DNA of 64,000 nt from assembly GCA_031180825.1 (NCBI GenBank), contig JAPSLM010000006.1, forward strand, positions 235,516 to 299,515. The letters are read 5' to 3'. Origin of the DNA: Paenibacillus sp. GTDB taxonomy: Bacteria; Bacillota; Bacilli; Paenibacillales; NBRC-103111. Shown here piece by piece: positions 18,812 through 27,344 of this stretch (the first letter of the stretch is position 1; every line of letters begins with the position of its first letter). The translations under genes were made by a program, and so were the position numbers. Under the pieces are notes generated by a model. That model was given only the letters and a program-made list of their open reading frames with translations. It ran no database searches and was not told where the DNA came from.

Positions 18812-19834
18812 CTATCTTATCCCCGCGCCGAAATAATGCAGCAGCCCTTCCCTGGCCTCTTCCAACGCAGGCAATTCATCCGTCAAATAAGCCTGCGGCC
18901 CGAAAGCCCGGAGAATCTGCCGCAAGTAGACGTACACTTCTTCCTTTACGGCCCATATTTCGTCTGGAACATACTTTAGCTGCTCAACCAGAGTCAGAAA
19001 AGCTTCGGCCATATCGTCCGCAATTTGCGTTTTATCGCCTAAGCCATGCTTTAAGACTTGCCCCGAGCTCTGATCTACAATCAGAAACATCTTTGGATAA
19101 AAGGGGCGTCCCCCTTCGTCAATAGGTATAGGCATGAAGAAGCAGTCGATCTCCCAGCTCCCCGCCGACCCTTTTGCCGATTTTTTCGCCTTGGTCAGAC
19201 GAAGCTCGTCGATCGGGACGGCTTGTACCGAAGCTCCTTCGTCCAAAGGCTCCGGCGACAGCCACTCATTCGACCAGACGATTCCGCCTTCGGTCCGGGA
19301 CGGCACCCGGACGAGGAACGTTTCTTCGTCCTCGTGAAACAGCGCATCCGGGTCCTGGCGATACTCCAATGCGATTTCCCTCGCCTGCTGAAGCGCCCGG
19401 GCGAAGAAAACCGCCTGCTCCTGCGTTAAGTCCGGCCACGGAACAAAGCCGGGTTCGTACACCCGGAATGTCGGCCAGGCGTGAGCGCCGCGGAATTTGA
19501 GACCAAGCTCCTTGATCAGCTTCAATTCTCGCGGATACAGCTCGTCCCTGCTGTCAAATGAAAGCAGCAGAGCATCCTGGGTAAATCTGGGGTCTTCGTC
19601 CAATTCGCCCGCGAACATGCTCATGATCGAATGCAAGCCTTTGGTTCCCATATAAACGGACAGCCCGAAAACCTCGCCTCCGTTGCCCAAAATGCTGCAA
19701 TACCCGATTTCGCCGCTTTCCGGATTTTGCACGCCGAACATGTGCCCGTTCGTCATCCATTCCCAGCACTTGCTTTGCTTGAAAGAGATGGCCTCCTCAT
19801 ATAACGCTTTCCACTGTTCCAATGTCGGATTCAT
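18812..19834 (-). CDS. Conserved hypothetical cytoplasmic protein
   Basis: A 340-residue soluble protein beginning NPTLEQWKALYEEAISFKQ, with CEWMTNGHMFGVQNPE-like aromatic segments early, VPSRTEGGIVWSNEW in the middle and IADDMAEAFLTLVEQLKYVP near the end. The style resembles DUF6930/DUF7309 proteins of Paenibacillus, but that is only an impression. There are no signal peptide, membrane helices or obvious catalytic motifs. GAGGAAGTG precedes the ATG, which overlaps the stop of a 15-codon leader ORF. Convergent with the FNT gene. Confidence 0.75.
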   Translation of the reverse strand: MNPTLEQWKALYEEAISFKQSKCWEWMTNGHMFGVQNPESGEIGYCSILGNGGEVFGLSVYMGTKGLHSIMSMFAGELDEDPRFTQDALLLSFDSRDELYPRELKLIKELGLKFRGAHAWPTFRVYEPGFVPWPDLTQEQAVFFARALQQAREIALEYRQDPDALFHEDEETFLVRVPSRTEGGIVWSNEWLSPEPLDEGASVQAVPIDELRLTKAKKSAKGSAGSWEIDCFFMPIPIDEGGRPFYPKMFLIVDQSSGQVLKHGLGDKTQIADDMAEAFLTLVEQLKYVPDEIWAVKEEVYVYLRQILRAFGPQAYLTDELPALEEAREGLLHYFGAGIR

Positions 19835-19878
19835 AGGTACACTTCCTCGTTCTCGAAAATGGCAATGCTATCGTCCAT
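19831..19878 (-). CDS. 15-codon leader ORF translationally coupled to the next gene
   Basis: ATG at 19878 with GAGGGG five to six bases upstream encodes MDDSIAIFENEEVYL and stops in a TGA that overlaps the ATG of the 340-residue protein (ATGA). An extended -10 box TGGTATAAT (19901-19909, minus strand) precedes it, so it would be the first ORF on the message. It may simply bring ribosomes to the next start. Confidence 0.4.
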   Translation of the reverse strand: MDDSIAIFENEEVYL

Positions 19879-19909
19879 CTCGTCCCCTCATTCTTGATCT
19901 TCATTATTA

Positions 19910-20242
19910 TACCATACTTGTCCAACCATTTCGGACCATCAGCCCAATCTGCAGGCGCCGCAAATCCGACCAATGAAAAAGTCTCCCGGTTATCGAACAC
20001 GGAACAGCAGCAACCCTCAAAATTCCGCTCCCCACCCGTTCACATATCCACCCGGCACTTGAATATATTTAGTAACAAGCACTTTTTTCCAAGTACTTGT
20101 CATGTTTAGTTACATCCTGCTCTACACACTTATCGTCCATCCGGTCCCCAACGCCGTTCAAGCTTTCGACGCCGGCTCATCCGCTTTTTGACCGCGCTAT
20201 CGAAGCCAGCTTTGATCCAAAAGCTATCAGGAGGTGTTCCGC
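19910..20242. other. Intergenic region before yhbH with a small inverted repeat
   Basis: ACAAGCACTT and AAGTACTTGT (20075-20100) form a near-perfect stem around TTTTCC. The region should hold the promoter of the sporulation pair and, on the minus strand, that of the gene at 18812. I could not place a sporulation-sigma promoter with confidence. Confidence 0.4.
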
Positions 20243-21403
20243 ATGACAGAGCCTTTATTTACCGTATCCCGCGAGGATTGGTCCCTGCACCGCAAAGGGT
20301 ATCAGGATCAGACCCGCCATCAGGAGAAAGTCCGGGAAGCGATTAAGCAAAATCTCCCTGATCTGGTGACGGACGAAAGCATCATCATGTCGGACGGCAA
20401 ACAAATCGTCAAAGTGCCCATCCGCAGTCTGGATGAGTACCGTTTCCGCTATAACTACAACAAGAGCAAGCATGTGGGGCAAGGCGACGGGGACAGCCAG
20501 GTCGGCGACGTGCTCGGGGTGGACCCGCAGGCCGCTTCCGCTCCGGGCAAGGGCGAGGGCGCCGGCGATCAGCCGGGAGACGACTATTATGATGCCGAGG
20601 TGCAGATGGAGGACCTGCAGTCCATGCTTTTTGAAGAGCTGGAGCTGCCTAACCTGCGGCAGAAGGAGAAGCACAACGTTTCAACCAAAGAAATCGTTTT
20701 CAACGACATCCGTAAAAAGGGCATCATGTCCAATATCGACAAGAAGCGGACGATTCTCGAAAATCTGAAACGGAACGCCACCTCGGGGGTTCCCGGCATT
20801 CATCACATCAGCCCGGACGATCTTCGCTACAAGACGTGGGACGAAATCGTCACGCCTCACTCGAACGCGCTGGTGCTCGCCATGATGGATACGTCGGGCA
20901 GTATGGGGTCCTTCGAAAAATATATCGCGCGCAGCTTTTTCTTCTGGATGACGCGGTTCCTGCGGACGAAATACGAGCAGGTGGAAATCATTTTCATCGC
21001 CCACCATACCGAGGCCAAGGAAGTGACGGAAGAGGAATTTTTCACCAAAGGCGAAAGCGGCGGCACGATCTGCTCCTCGGCCTATCAGCTTGCCGTCGAC
21101 TTGATCGACCGGCGGTATCCGCCGTCCCGCTTCAATATATATCCGTTTCATTTCTCCGACGGCGATAACCTGACATCGGACAACGAGCGATGCGTGCGGC
21201 TGATCGGCGAGTTAATCAAGCGGGCGAACCTGTTCTGTTACGGCGAAGTGAACCAATATAACCGCAGCAGCACGCTGATGTCCGCTTACCGGAACATTCA
21301 CGATCCGAAATTCGTGCACTACGTGATCCGCGAGAAAGGCGAAGTGTACAAGGCGCTCAAAACCTTTTTCCCGAAAGGCGCGGAAGGGAGGATCGCCCAG
21401 TGA
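20243..21403 (+). CDS. yhbH: Sporulation protein YhbH (von Willebrand A-like)
   Basis: A 386-residue protein with a basic, glycine-rich middle part (about 75-120) and a C-terminal vWA-like domain whose metal site is MDTSGSMG, followed by [16 protein letters not shown] and a FHFSDGDN segment. YhbH is made in the mother cell in Bacillus and is conserved with SpoVR in spore formers; its biochemical role is not known to me. The ATG at 20243 has AGGAGGTG upstream. The prkA kinase gene that often precedes it is absent here. Its stop overlaps the GTG of spoVR. Confidence 0.92.
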   Translation: MTEPLFTVSREDWSLHRKGYQDQTRHQEKVREAIKQNLPDLVTDESIIMSDGKQIVKVPIRSLDEYRFRYNYNKSKHVGQGDGDSQVGDVLGVDPQAASAPGKGEGAGDQPGDDYYDAEVQMEDLQSMLFEELELPNLRQKEKHNVSTKEIVFNDIRKKGIMSNIDKKRTILENLKRNATSGVPGIHHISPDDLRYKTWDEIVTPHSNALVLAMMDTSGSMGSFEKYIARSFFFWMTRFLRTKYEQVEIIFIAHHTEAKEVTEEEFFTKGESGGTICSSAYQLAVDLIDRRYPPSRFNIYPFHFSDGDNLTSDNERCVRLIGELIKRANLFCYGEVNQYNRSSTLMSAYRNIHDPKFVHYVIREKGEVYKALKTFFPKGAEGRIAQ

Positions 21404-22830
21404 ATGCGGACGATCTAAAGCAGCTGGAATACGCCATCGCGGAAATTACCGAGGTCGCCAGCGGCTTCGGTCTCGACTTTTACCCGATGCGCTACGAGAT
21501 ATGCCCATCGGATATTATTTACACGTTCGGCGCTTACGGGATGCCGACCCGCTTCAGCCACTGGAGCTTTGGCAAAACGTTTCATAAGATGAAAATGCAG
21601 TACGATTTCGGGCTCAGCAAAATTTACGAGCTCGTCATCAACTCCGACCCGTGCTACGCCTTCCTGCTCGACGGCAATTCGCTCATTCAGAACAAGCTGA
21701 TCGTGGCGCACGTGCTGGCGCACTGCGACTTTTTCAAAAACAACGTCCGCTTCTCCAAGACGAACCGCAACATGGTCGAGAGCATGTCCGCCACGGCCGA
21801 ACGCATCCGCCAGTACGAGATCGAATACGGGACGGAGGAGGTGGAACGGTTTATCGATGCCGTGCTCGCCATTCAAGAGCATGTCGACCCGCTGATTACG
21901 AAGCCGTACCGCGGACGCGGCAGCGGCCGGGACGAAGCGGCGGACGATCGGAAAAAACCCGCGGAGCGCAAGTTCGGCTACGAGGATTTATGGGATTTGG
22001 ATGAGAAGCCTGCGGCCAAGACGCCCAACACCAAAGAAGTCCCGCCCAAGTTTCCGGCCGAGCCGGAGAAGGACCTGATGCTGTTTATCGAAGAGCACGC
22101 TCCCTATCTGAAGGATTGGCAGCGCGATATCATGACGATGCTGCGGGACGAAATGCTGTATTTCTGGCCGCAGCTGGAAACGAAGATTATGAACGAAGGC
22201 TGGGCCTCCTACTGGCATCAGCGCATCTTGCGGGAGCTTGATCTGACCGACTCCGAGACGATCGAATACTCCAAGCTGAATTCCTCCGTCGTCGTCCCGT
22301 CCCGCCATACGCTCAATCCGTATTACCTGGGACTGAAAATCTTCGAGGACATCGAGAAGCGCTGGGATAATCCGTCCGCAGAGGACCGGGAGCGCTTCGG
22401 CTATAAAGGCGGCGAAGGCCGGCAAAAAATATTCGAAGTGCGCGAATTCGACTCCGATCTCTCGTTCATCCGCAACTATATGACTAAGAAGCTGTGCGAC
22501 GAGCTTGATTTGTACATTTTCGAGAAGAAAGGGCCGGAATGGAAAATTACCGATAAATCGTGGGAAAATATCCGCGATCAGCTTGTATATTCCCGGGTAA
22601 ACGGCGGCTTCCCTTATATCGTGGTCGAGGACGGAGATTTCGAGAAAAACGGCGAGCTGTACTTAAAGCATATGTACGAGGGCATCGAGCTCGATTTGAA
22701 GTACGTCGAGCGGACTCTTCCGTATATTTACCAGCTGTGGGGGAAGACGGTCTATCTGGAGTCGGTCATCGAAACGAAGCCGGTGCTGTTCGCCTACGAC
22801 GGGAAGAAGCATAACCGGAAGTTTTTGTAA
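21400..22830 (+). CDS. spoVR: Stage V sporulation protein R
   Basis: A 476-residue SpoVR family protein. It contains the family landmarks [21 protein letters not shown]-type segment near residue 45, [27 protein letters not shown] and [14 protein letters not shown]. SpoVR affects spore cortex formation in Bacillus. It starts with GTG overlapping the yhbH stop (GTGA), so the two are translationally coupled. A weak hairpin follows the stop. Confidence 0.94.
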   Translation: MNADDLKQLEYAIAEITEVASGFGLDFYPMRYEICPSDIIYTFGAYGMPTRFSHWSFGKTFHKMKMQYDFGLSKIYELVINSDPCYAFLLDGNSLIQNKLIVAHVLAHCDFFKNNVRFSKTNRNMVESMSATAERIRQYEIEYGTEEVERFIDAVLAIQEHVDPLITKPYRGRGSGRDEAADDRKKPAERKFGYEDLWDLDEKPAAKTPNTKEVPPKFPAEPEKDLMLFIEEHAPYLKDWQRDIMTMLRDEMLYFWPQLETKIMNEGWASYWHQRILRELDLTDSETIEYSKLNSSVVVPSRHTLNPYYLGLKIFEDIEKRWDNPSAEDRERFGYKGGEGRQKIFEVREFDSDLSFIRNYMTKKLCDELDLYIFEKKGPEWKITDKSWENIRDQLVYSRVNGGFPYIVVEDGDFEKNGELYLKHMYEGIELDLKYVERTLPYIYQLWGKTVYLESVIETKPVLFAYDGKKHNRKFL

Positions 22831-22836
22831 AAGGCA

Positions 22837-22872
22837 AGCCGCGGCGGCACATGCTGTTGCGGCTTCTGTTTG
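22837..22872 (+). terminator. Hairpin after spoVR
   Basis: AAGCCGC and GCGGCTT enclose GGCGGC/GCTGTT, followed by a mixed T-rich tail. A weak but correctly placed terminator. Confidence 0.5.
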
Positions 22873-22895
22873 TTGAACCGGTCGGAAATAGTTGA

Positions 22896-22925
22896 TTGCA
22901 GGGAAATCATGCTGTGCTGTATACT
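22896..22925 (+). promoter_or_regulatory. Promoter of the holin-like toxin mRNA
   Basis: TTGCAG and TATACT with an 18-base spacer lie about 60 bases before the toxin start. The -35 box is identical to that of the antisense promoter at 23232-23260. Confidence 0.65.
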
Positions 22926-22991
22926 ATTTCCCGTACACTAGAACGGCTTGCAAGGGCGGTCGGCTAACCTCTCGGAAGGGAGGTGATGCCT

Positions 22992-23105
22992 GTGGAGGTT
23001 AAAGACGCTCTGACTCTCATGATCGGCTTCGGTTCGCTTCTTATTGCGCTGCTGACGCTGGTTGTGACCATCGTCATCGTGCTTACCCAAAACAAAAAGA
23101 AATAG
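22992..23105 (+). CDS. Putative holin-like type I toxin (37 residues)
   Basis: Starting at GTG 22992 the protein begins MEVKDALTLMIGFGSLLI, followed by a single hydrophobic helix of about 20 residues and the tail TQNKKK. This is the pattern of the TxpA/BsrG-like Hol_Tox family: a short N-terminal amphipathic part, one membrane helix and a lysine-rich C-terminus. These peptides disturb the cytoplasmic membrane. GGAGG lies eight bases before the GTG; an in-frame ATG at 22986 is too close to it. The mRNA ends are complementary (22955-22965 with 23160-23170), which in this class hides the ribosome site. Confidence 0.75.
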   Translation: MEVKDALTLMIGFGSLLIALLTLVVTIVIVLTQNKKK

Positions 23106-23225
23106 ACCGCCCCTCGGGAAAGGATTAGGTCTATCTCTCGGATCAACTCTTAGTACCTGAGCCGACCGCCTTTGAAGCGGCCTATTGTACTATAGGAGTC
23201 GTGTTAGCCGCACGGCTCCTTCTTT
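23090..23225 (-). ncRNA. Antisense RNA antitoxin of the holin-like toxin
   Basis: A promoter at 23232-23260 drives a minus-strand RNA that crosses the 3' end of the toxin message. It reaches a hairpin formed by AGACC/GGTCT around 23104-23134, followed by TTCTTTTTG within the last toxin codons. The predicted RNA is about 135 bases and overlaps the toxin ORF by some 15 bases, the 3'-overlap geometry of txpA/RatA and bsrG/SR4. Ends are inferred, not measured. Confidence 0.6.
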
Positions 23226-23230
23226 ATTCT
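23194..23230 (+). terminator. Terminator of the toxin mRNA
   Basis: AGGAGTCGTG pairs with CACGGCTCCT (one G-U pair), followed by TCTTTATTCTT. Its 3' side touches the antisense start region. Confidence 0.7.
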
Positions 23231-23231
23231 T

Positions 23232-23260
23232 ATGATACAACTTCTATTTCATACCTGCAA
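23232..23260 (-). promoter_or_regulatory. Promoter of the antisense RNA
   Basis: On the minus strand TTGCAG and TATCAT are exactly 17 bases apart. It faces the toxin gene and has no coding sequence of its own. Confidence 0.65.
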
Positions 23261-23404
23261 GCCGTTCTCCGTTTGCGACATAAAAAACCTTGTCATACGC
23301 CGGGGACTACGCAGTAAACTTTACGGCTTAGCTTCTTATAAATACCACTTGGATAAGCGTAGTTTCTTTTCAAATACGGCCGTGGCTTCATGATTCGAAC
23401 TCAC

Positions 23405-24019
23405 TTACGAAGACAACTCCACCCCGCCCGGCTCTTTCCGCCGAGTCAGCGCATACGCAACCCCATAGCCAACCACGACGAGGCCCGCCGCCGCTTTAGT
23501 TACGCCCGCTCCGATCCGTTCCCATTCCCCGATAAGGATAAGAAACGCGGGAATCGTCGCCGTCACCCAAGCTTGAATAAGCGTCACCCATCCGACCAAT
23601 GCGCCAATATTGCGCTTTAGCGCCAGCAGAATAAAAAACAAGGTCCACAGGAACGACCACATGAGCCAGATGATGCCGAACTTTTCGTCGTGAAAGTGAA
23701 GGAAATTCACGGCCGAATAGCCGACGGCAAGAATGGCGACCCATAACGAGTACCAGCCGACGCCGCTCGTATCCAACCCTTGCAAGTTCGTAATGCCTAC
23801 ATAGAGGTAAGTAAGGCCGAACAGAAAAATACCGGACGCCTGAAATATCGTCCATGCGTCTCCCCCTGAAGTGAAGATCATATAAAACGGGGTTATCACC
23901 TGCATACCGCCGATAAACAGGTTGAACACGCCGGCGCTCCTGCCGTCAATACGGCCTAAAAGCATCAAGCCGTTCAGAAACAGCACGGCGCCGACATACA
24001 GCAGACCTACGGCGCTCAT
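23405..24019 (-). CDS. amiS: Amide/urea channel of the AmiS/UreI family
   Basis: A 204-residue, very hydrophobic protein with about six membrane helices, starting SAVGLLYVGAVLFLNGLML. It has the family segments FQASGIFLFGLTYLYVG and HFHDEKFGIIWLMWSFLW. These channels let short amides or urea enter the cell. The ATG overlaps the amiB stop (ATGA) and has GGAGGT upstream, so it is the third gene of the amide operon. A 30-residue basic C-terminus ends the protein. Confidence 0.88.
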   Translation of the reverse strand: MSAVGLLYVGAVLFLNGLMLLGRIDGRSAGVFNLFIGGMQVITPFYMIFTSGGDAWTIFQASGIFLFGLTYLYVGITNLQGLDTSGVGWYSLWVAILAVGYSAVNFLHFHDEKFGIIWLMWSFLWTLFFILLALKRNIGALVGWVTLIQAWVTATIPAFLILIGEWERIGAGVTKAAAGLVVVGYGVAYALTRRKEPGGVELSS

Positions 24020-25149
24020 CTTGCGACCTCCCTGTCTTCGCGCACCAGCCGCTCGTCGTCTTCGTACCACGCCAGCCCATTCCGTATCCCCCGCACGTAG
24101 TAGGCCACAAACGGGTCATCCTGCCGCCGGTTTCCGAGCAGCCGGGCCAGCGGAATTTCAATACAGGTTCTGACGGCTCTTTTCAGCGAGCGTGCCCCAT
24201 ACTGCTTGTCGAATCCCAGAGAGGCGATGACTTCCTTGGCGGACGGATCGAGCTGAACCATGCAGCGGTGCTTCAGAACCCTGCGGTTGAGGGAATCCAG
24301 CAGCGAATCCAGGATCGGCCCGAGCCCTTCGCGCCCGAGCCAGTTAAATACATACACATCGTCGATGCGGTTGATAAATTCGGGCGAAAACCGGCGCTCC
24401 GTCTTTTTCCGTACGATGGCCCGCAGAAGCTCGCGGTCGGAAGCCCCCCAATGCCCGGGCTGTATATACCATCCGAGCTTTTTCCAGAAAGCCTTCAAGC
24501 TTCCGTCGGCGAATTCCGTAATCTCCTGTGCCCCAAGGTTGCTGGTCATAAAAATAAGGCTGTTGCGGAAATTGACCGTTTTCTCTCCCGACGACAAGAC
24601 CATCATGCCGTTGTCCAGCACGCCCAGCAGCGAATAGATAACTTGATCGTTCGCTTTCTCCAGCTCATCGAACAGCACGATGCCGGGTTTGCCGTAAGAG
24701 CCTTCGATGCGCTGCGTATCGAACAAGGACGTGCCTTCCTTGCTTCCTACGTAGCCAGGGGGCGCTCCGGTTAAGGCCGCGGCATAATGCTCCTGGGCCA
24801 GCGTGTTCATATCGATCCGGCAAAACGCCTCGGCGCTGCCGTGGATCGCTTCCGCCAGCGCTCTTACCGTTTCGGTCTTCCCTACCCCCGTCGGTCCCAA
24901 AAACAACGCCACATACAACGGCCGGGCCGGCTCCGAAATGTCGGACCAGACGACCCTAAGCATCTCCTCCAACCGCCCGAGAGCTTCGTCCTGCCCGCAA
25001 ATTTTCGAACGGACATGCTGCATGACGCGATCGACGTCAAAGCGAAACCGGGTCACGACCCGAGGAGAAGAAGCGCGGTCCTCTTCTTCCCCGGCTGTCT
25101 GCTCTTGGCGCTGGTGGATGGTTTTCAGCTTCTCGGCGATGAACGACAT
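24016..25149 (-). CDS. amiB: ClpB/ClpX-like AAA+ ATPase of the amidase operon (AmiB type)
   Basis: A 377-residue AAA+ protein with one ATPase domain: Walker A GPTGVGKTE (about residues 89-97), a GYVGSKEG pore-loop-like segment, Walker B IVLFDELEKA, sensor FMTSNLG and a C-terminal D2-small domain (INRIDDVYVFN, KQYGARSLKRAV). In Pseudomonas the amidase operon likewise carries a ClpB-like AmiB next to AmiE and AmiS; its client is not established. The gene lies one base after the amidase stop. N-terminal substrate domains of ClpB are missing. Confidence 0.85.
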   Translation of the reverse strand: MSFIAEKLKTIHQRQEQTAGEEEDRASSPRVVTRFRFDVDRVMQHVRSKICGQDEALGRLEEMLRVVWSDISEPARPLYVALFLGPTGVGKTETVRALAEAIHGSAEAFCRIDMNTLAQEHYAAALTGAPPGYVGSKEGTSLFDTQRIEGSYGKPGIVLFDELEKANDQVIYSLLGVLDNGMMVLSSGEKTVNFRNSLIFMTSNLGAQEITEFADGSLKAFWKKLGWYIQPGHWGASDRELLRAIVRKKTERRFSPEFINRIDDVYVFNWLGREGLGPILDSLLDSLNRRVLKHRCMVQLDPSAKEVIASLGFDKQYGARSLKRAVRTCIEIPLARLLGNRRQDDPFVAYYVRGIRNGLAWYEDDERLVREDREVAR

Positions 25150-25150
25150 G

Positions 25151-26197
25151 TCAGCCTCCGGCCGCCTTTTGCTTGCCCTCGTGAGGAATTCCCGCGATCG
25201 GGCATTCCGCGGTTCCGGCCGTCGACCGGGTGATCTTCTCTACGTTTTCCCTCGCCTTCTCGGCATCCAGTACCCACGTTCGGTAAAAGTCGAACGGGCA
25301 TTCCGCAATCCCTTTGTCTCCGTCCCCGGAATGAATGAGTCCCGTGTAGCCGCGATGGAGCAGCTTGAACAAATGGTTCTGGGATTGGGCGTTTTTGCGG
25401 AAATCGCGGATTAACGAAACCGACAGCTCCGCGTACTGGATGCCGTTTTCCTCCGTACCGCATTCCCCCAGCGTGCGCCCGTCGAAGCCGATGATCGAGG
25501 AGTGGCCGAAATAGGAGTAAACGCCGTCGAAGCCGGCCGCGTTGGCTACGGCGACATACGTATTGTTGGACCAGGCCATCGCTTTCGCCATCATGATTTG
25601 CTGGTCCTTGGACGGGTACATATAGCCTTGGCAGCGCACAATCAGTTCTGCTCCCTTCATCGCACAGTCGCGCCATATCTCGGGATAGTTGCCGTCGTCG
25701 CAGACGATAAGGCTGATTTTGAGTCCCTTGGGTCCTTCCGCCACATACGTGCAGTCGCCGGGATACCACCCTTCGATCGGGCACCACGGAATGATTTTTC
25801 TATATTTCTGAACGATATCCCCTTTGTTGTTCATGAGAATCAAAGTATTGTACGGAGCTTTGTTCGGATGAGCCTCGTGCCGTTCCCCGGTTAAGGAAAA
25901 TACGCCCCACGTATTGGCCTTCCGGCAAGCCTCGGCGAAGATGGCGGTTTCTTCTCCGGGTATGGAGGAAGCGGTTTCATACATTTCCTGCTCGTCGTAC
26001 ATAATGCCGTGGGTGCTGTATTCCGGAAAAACAACGAGATCCATGCCGGGCAATCCCTGCTTCATCCCAACAATCATATCGGCGATCCTGCGGCAGTTGT
26101 CCAGAACCTCCGCCCGGGTATGCAGGCGCGGCATCTTATAGTTCACCACCGCCACCCCTACGGTATCCTGACTGCTGGAAATGTCTCCATGTCTCAT
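25151..26197 (-). CDS. amiE: Aliphatic amidase
   Basis: A 348-residue nitrilase-superfamily amidase that hydrolyses short aliphatic amides to acid and ammonia. The catalytic triad falls exactly at the numbers of Pseudomonas AmiE: E59 in [11 protein letters not shown]134 in YRKIIPWCP and C166 in [11 protein letters not shown]. The start at 26197 has AAGGAGGGG upstream and begins [19 protein letters not shown], matching the family N-terminus; an upstream in-frame extension lies in the promoter region. First gene of amiE-amiB-amiS, behind a consensus sigma-54 promoter. Confidence 0.96.
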   Translation of the reverse strand: MRHGDISSSQDTVGVAVVNYKMPRLHTRAEVLDNCRRIADMIVGMKQGLPGMDLVVFPEYSTHGIMYDEQEMYETASSIPGEETAIFAEACRKANTWGVFSLTGERHEAHPNKAPYNTLILMNNKGDIVQKYRKIIPWCPIEGWYPGDCTYVAEGPKGLKISLIVCDDGNYPEIWRDCAMKGAELIVRCQGYMYPSKDQQIMMAKAMAWSNNTYVAVANAAGFDGVYSYFGHSSIIGFDGRTLGECGTEENGIQYAELSVSLIRDFRKNAQSQNHLFKLLHRGYTGLIHSGDGDKGIAECPFDFYRTWVLDAEKARENVEKITRSTAGTAECPIAGIPHEGKQKAAGG

Positions 26198-26275
26198 CGA
26201 AAACCCCTCCTTGGTGTGTTTTGCATCGGCCGGAACAGGTTCATCTCGCCGTCCGGCTGACTTGACCGTGATTAA

Positions 26276-26292
26276 AGCAAAATCCGTGCCAA
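26276..26292 (-). promoter_or_regulatory. Sigma-54 (-24/-12) promoter of the amidase operon
   Basis: The minus strand reads TTGGCACGGATTTTGCT, a full match to the YTGGCACG-N4-TTGCW consensus. Transcription would start near 26265, giving a leader of about 67 bases before amiE. Sigma-54 promoters need an enhancer-bound AAA+ activator, and one is encoded at 28857. Confidence 0.92.
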
Positions 26293-26341
26293 TACCTTTT
26301 GCCGCCAAATCTAAGAAACCGCTTACAATCGAGGCTGCCAT

Positions 26342-26360
26342 TTGTCGCAATTTGAGACAA
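26342..26360. promoter_or_regulatory. Upstream activator palindrome 1
   Basis: TTGTCGCAATTTGAGACAA is a 19-bp palindrome with a single mismatched pair, centred about 86 bases upstream of the predicted start point. Its position and symmetry fit binding by a dimeric Fis-type helix-turn-helix activator. Confidence 0.7.
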
Positions 26361-26415
26361 TCACAGCCCTACCTTACTATGCGAAAAGCGTCAAAACCCT
26401 CCACAAACCTGTAAC

Positions 26416-26432
26416 TGTCGCAAAATGATACA
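26416..26432. promoter_or_regulatory. Upstream activator palindrome 2 (weaker copy)
   Basis: TGTCGCAAAATGATACA matches the first site in 14 of 17 positions. Its centre lies 73 bases (seven helical turns) from the first, so both would face the same side of DNA. It overlaps the left end of the 49-bp direct repeat. Confidence 0.55.
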
Positions 26433-26473
26433 CTGTCTTTTTTTTACACACCGACTTCAAGAAAGCAGTCAAC
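26425..26473 (+). repeat. 49-bp direct repeat, left copy
   Basis: Identical over 49 bases to 28739-28787, including an eight-T run. The two copies bracket a 2265-base AT-rich block. After the perfect part, weaker similarity continues for about a dozen bases (AATTTCAAA against GAGTTTCAAA). Confidence 0.95.
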
Positions 26474-26517
26474 CCAATTTCAAATAGACCCGATTTAAAA
26501 ATAAACAAACCTATTTA

Positions 26518-27344
26518 GGGCCTGTCTTCAAACCTAAGTCATCCAAACCATAATCGAAACCAAAGTCAAAAACGCCTTAAAGTACAGGCTAATTTTTCAA
26601 ACCGTGTGGCAATTCGGCGATAATTTTTTATTTTGTTAAAGAAGCATTCCGCTCCGTGGCGTTCTTTATAAAGCCACCATCACAATGACGCGGAATACGG
26701 CGAGATTTTTACTGGGGATTACTGGTTTAGCATGTTGATCTTCAAGAAGATTCAGGATTGCGTTGGTACCATACGCTCGATCTGTCAAAACGTTCGTTCC
26801 TGTAAGTTCCATCGATTTCAGCATCTCATAGCCTGTAACACAATCATGGCTTTTTCCGCCCGTGAGTTCAAAACGCAGAGGGTTACCCAGTGTATCGACA
26901 ATGGCGTGAATCTTGGTCGTTAGTCCACCTCGGGAGCGTCCGATCGCCTGAAATTGCTGCCGCCTTTTGCCCCGGCTCCATGCTGATGAACGCGAACTAC
27001 GGTCGCATCGATCATCACATTTTCGAAGTAGGTTCAATTGCAACATGTTCCAGAATCTTGTCCCACACGCCCGACATTTGCCAGCGGCGAAACCGAGTGT
27101 ACACGCTTTTCCAGGAACCATAATACTCCGACAGATCGCGCCAAGGCGCGCCAGTTCTAGCGATCCAAAGCATCGCGTTCAGCATCGTCCGATTGTCTTT
27201 TGCTGGTCGGCCGCCTTGCTTTTTTCGCTCAGCAGGCAGCACGTCTTTAATGATTTCCCATTGTTCATCGTGTATTTCGTATCGTCTTCTCATATCCTGA
27301 TTCTACCACTATTTTTGCTTATTTTATAGTTTGAAGACAGTCCC
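26518..27344 (-). mobile_element. Decayed IS5/IS427-like insertion sequence (827 bp)
   Basis: Terminal inverted repeats are GGGCCTGTCTTCAAAC (left) and GGGACTGTCTTCAAAC (right end, complement). A TA dinucleotide flanks each side as the likely target duplication. The outer flanks AACCTATT and AATAGGTT are complementary, so the element entered a small palindrome, apparently the terminator of the S41 gene. It contains a broken DDE transposase and nothing else. Confidence 0.85.
26566..27293 (-). pseudogene. IS5-family transposase, multiply frameshifted
   Basis: The N-terminal part (27015-27293) begins RRRYEIHDEQWEIIKDVLP with WRDLSEYYGSWKSVYTRFRRW, the usual DUF4096-like domain. The middle part (26666-27121) carries GGLTTKIHAIVDTLGNPLR and VLTDRAYGTNAI. 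The catalytic glutamate region YKERHGAECFFNKIKNYRR appears in yet another frame and ends early at 26566. At least three shifts are needed to rebuild the protein; only the first could be the normal programmed one. The copy is therefore inactive. Confidence 0.85.

Noticed and set aside
19890-20000. Minus-strand frame beginning VFDNRETFSLVGF
   Set aside because: It crosses the promoter and leader ORF of the gene at 18812 and has no ribosome site; possibly a remnant, but not supportable.
22964-23146. Minus-strand 60-codon frame across the toxin locus
   Set aside because: It overlaps the toxin gene and the antisense RNA terminator; no ribosome site or protein-like sequence.
26666-27293. Functional transposase by programmed frameshifting
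   Set aside because: Beyond the normal overlap shift, at least two further shifts and an early stop are needed to reach the catalytic glutamate region and C-terminus.
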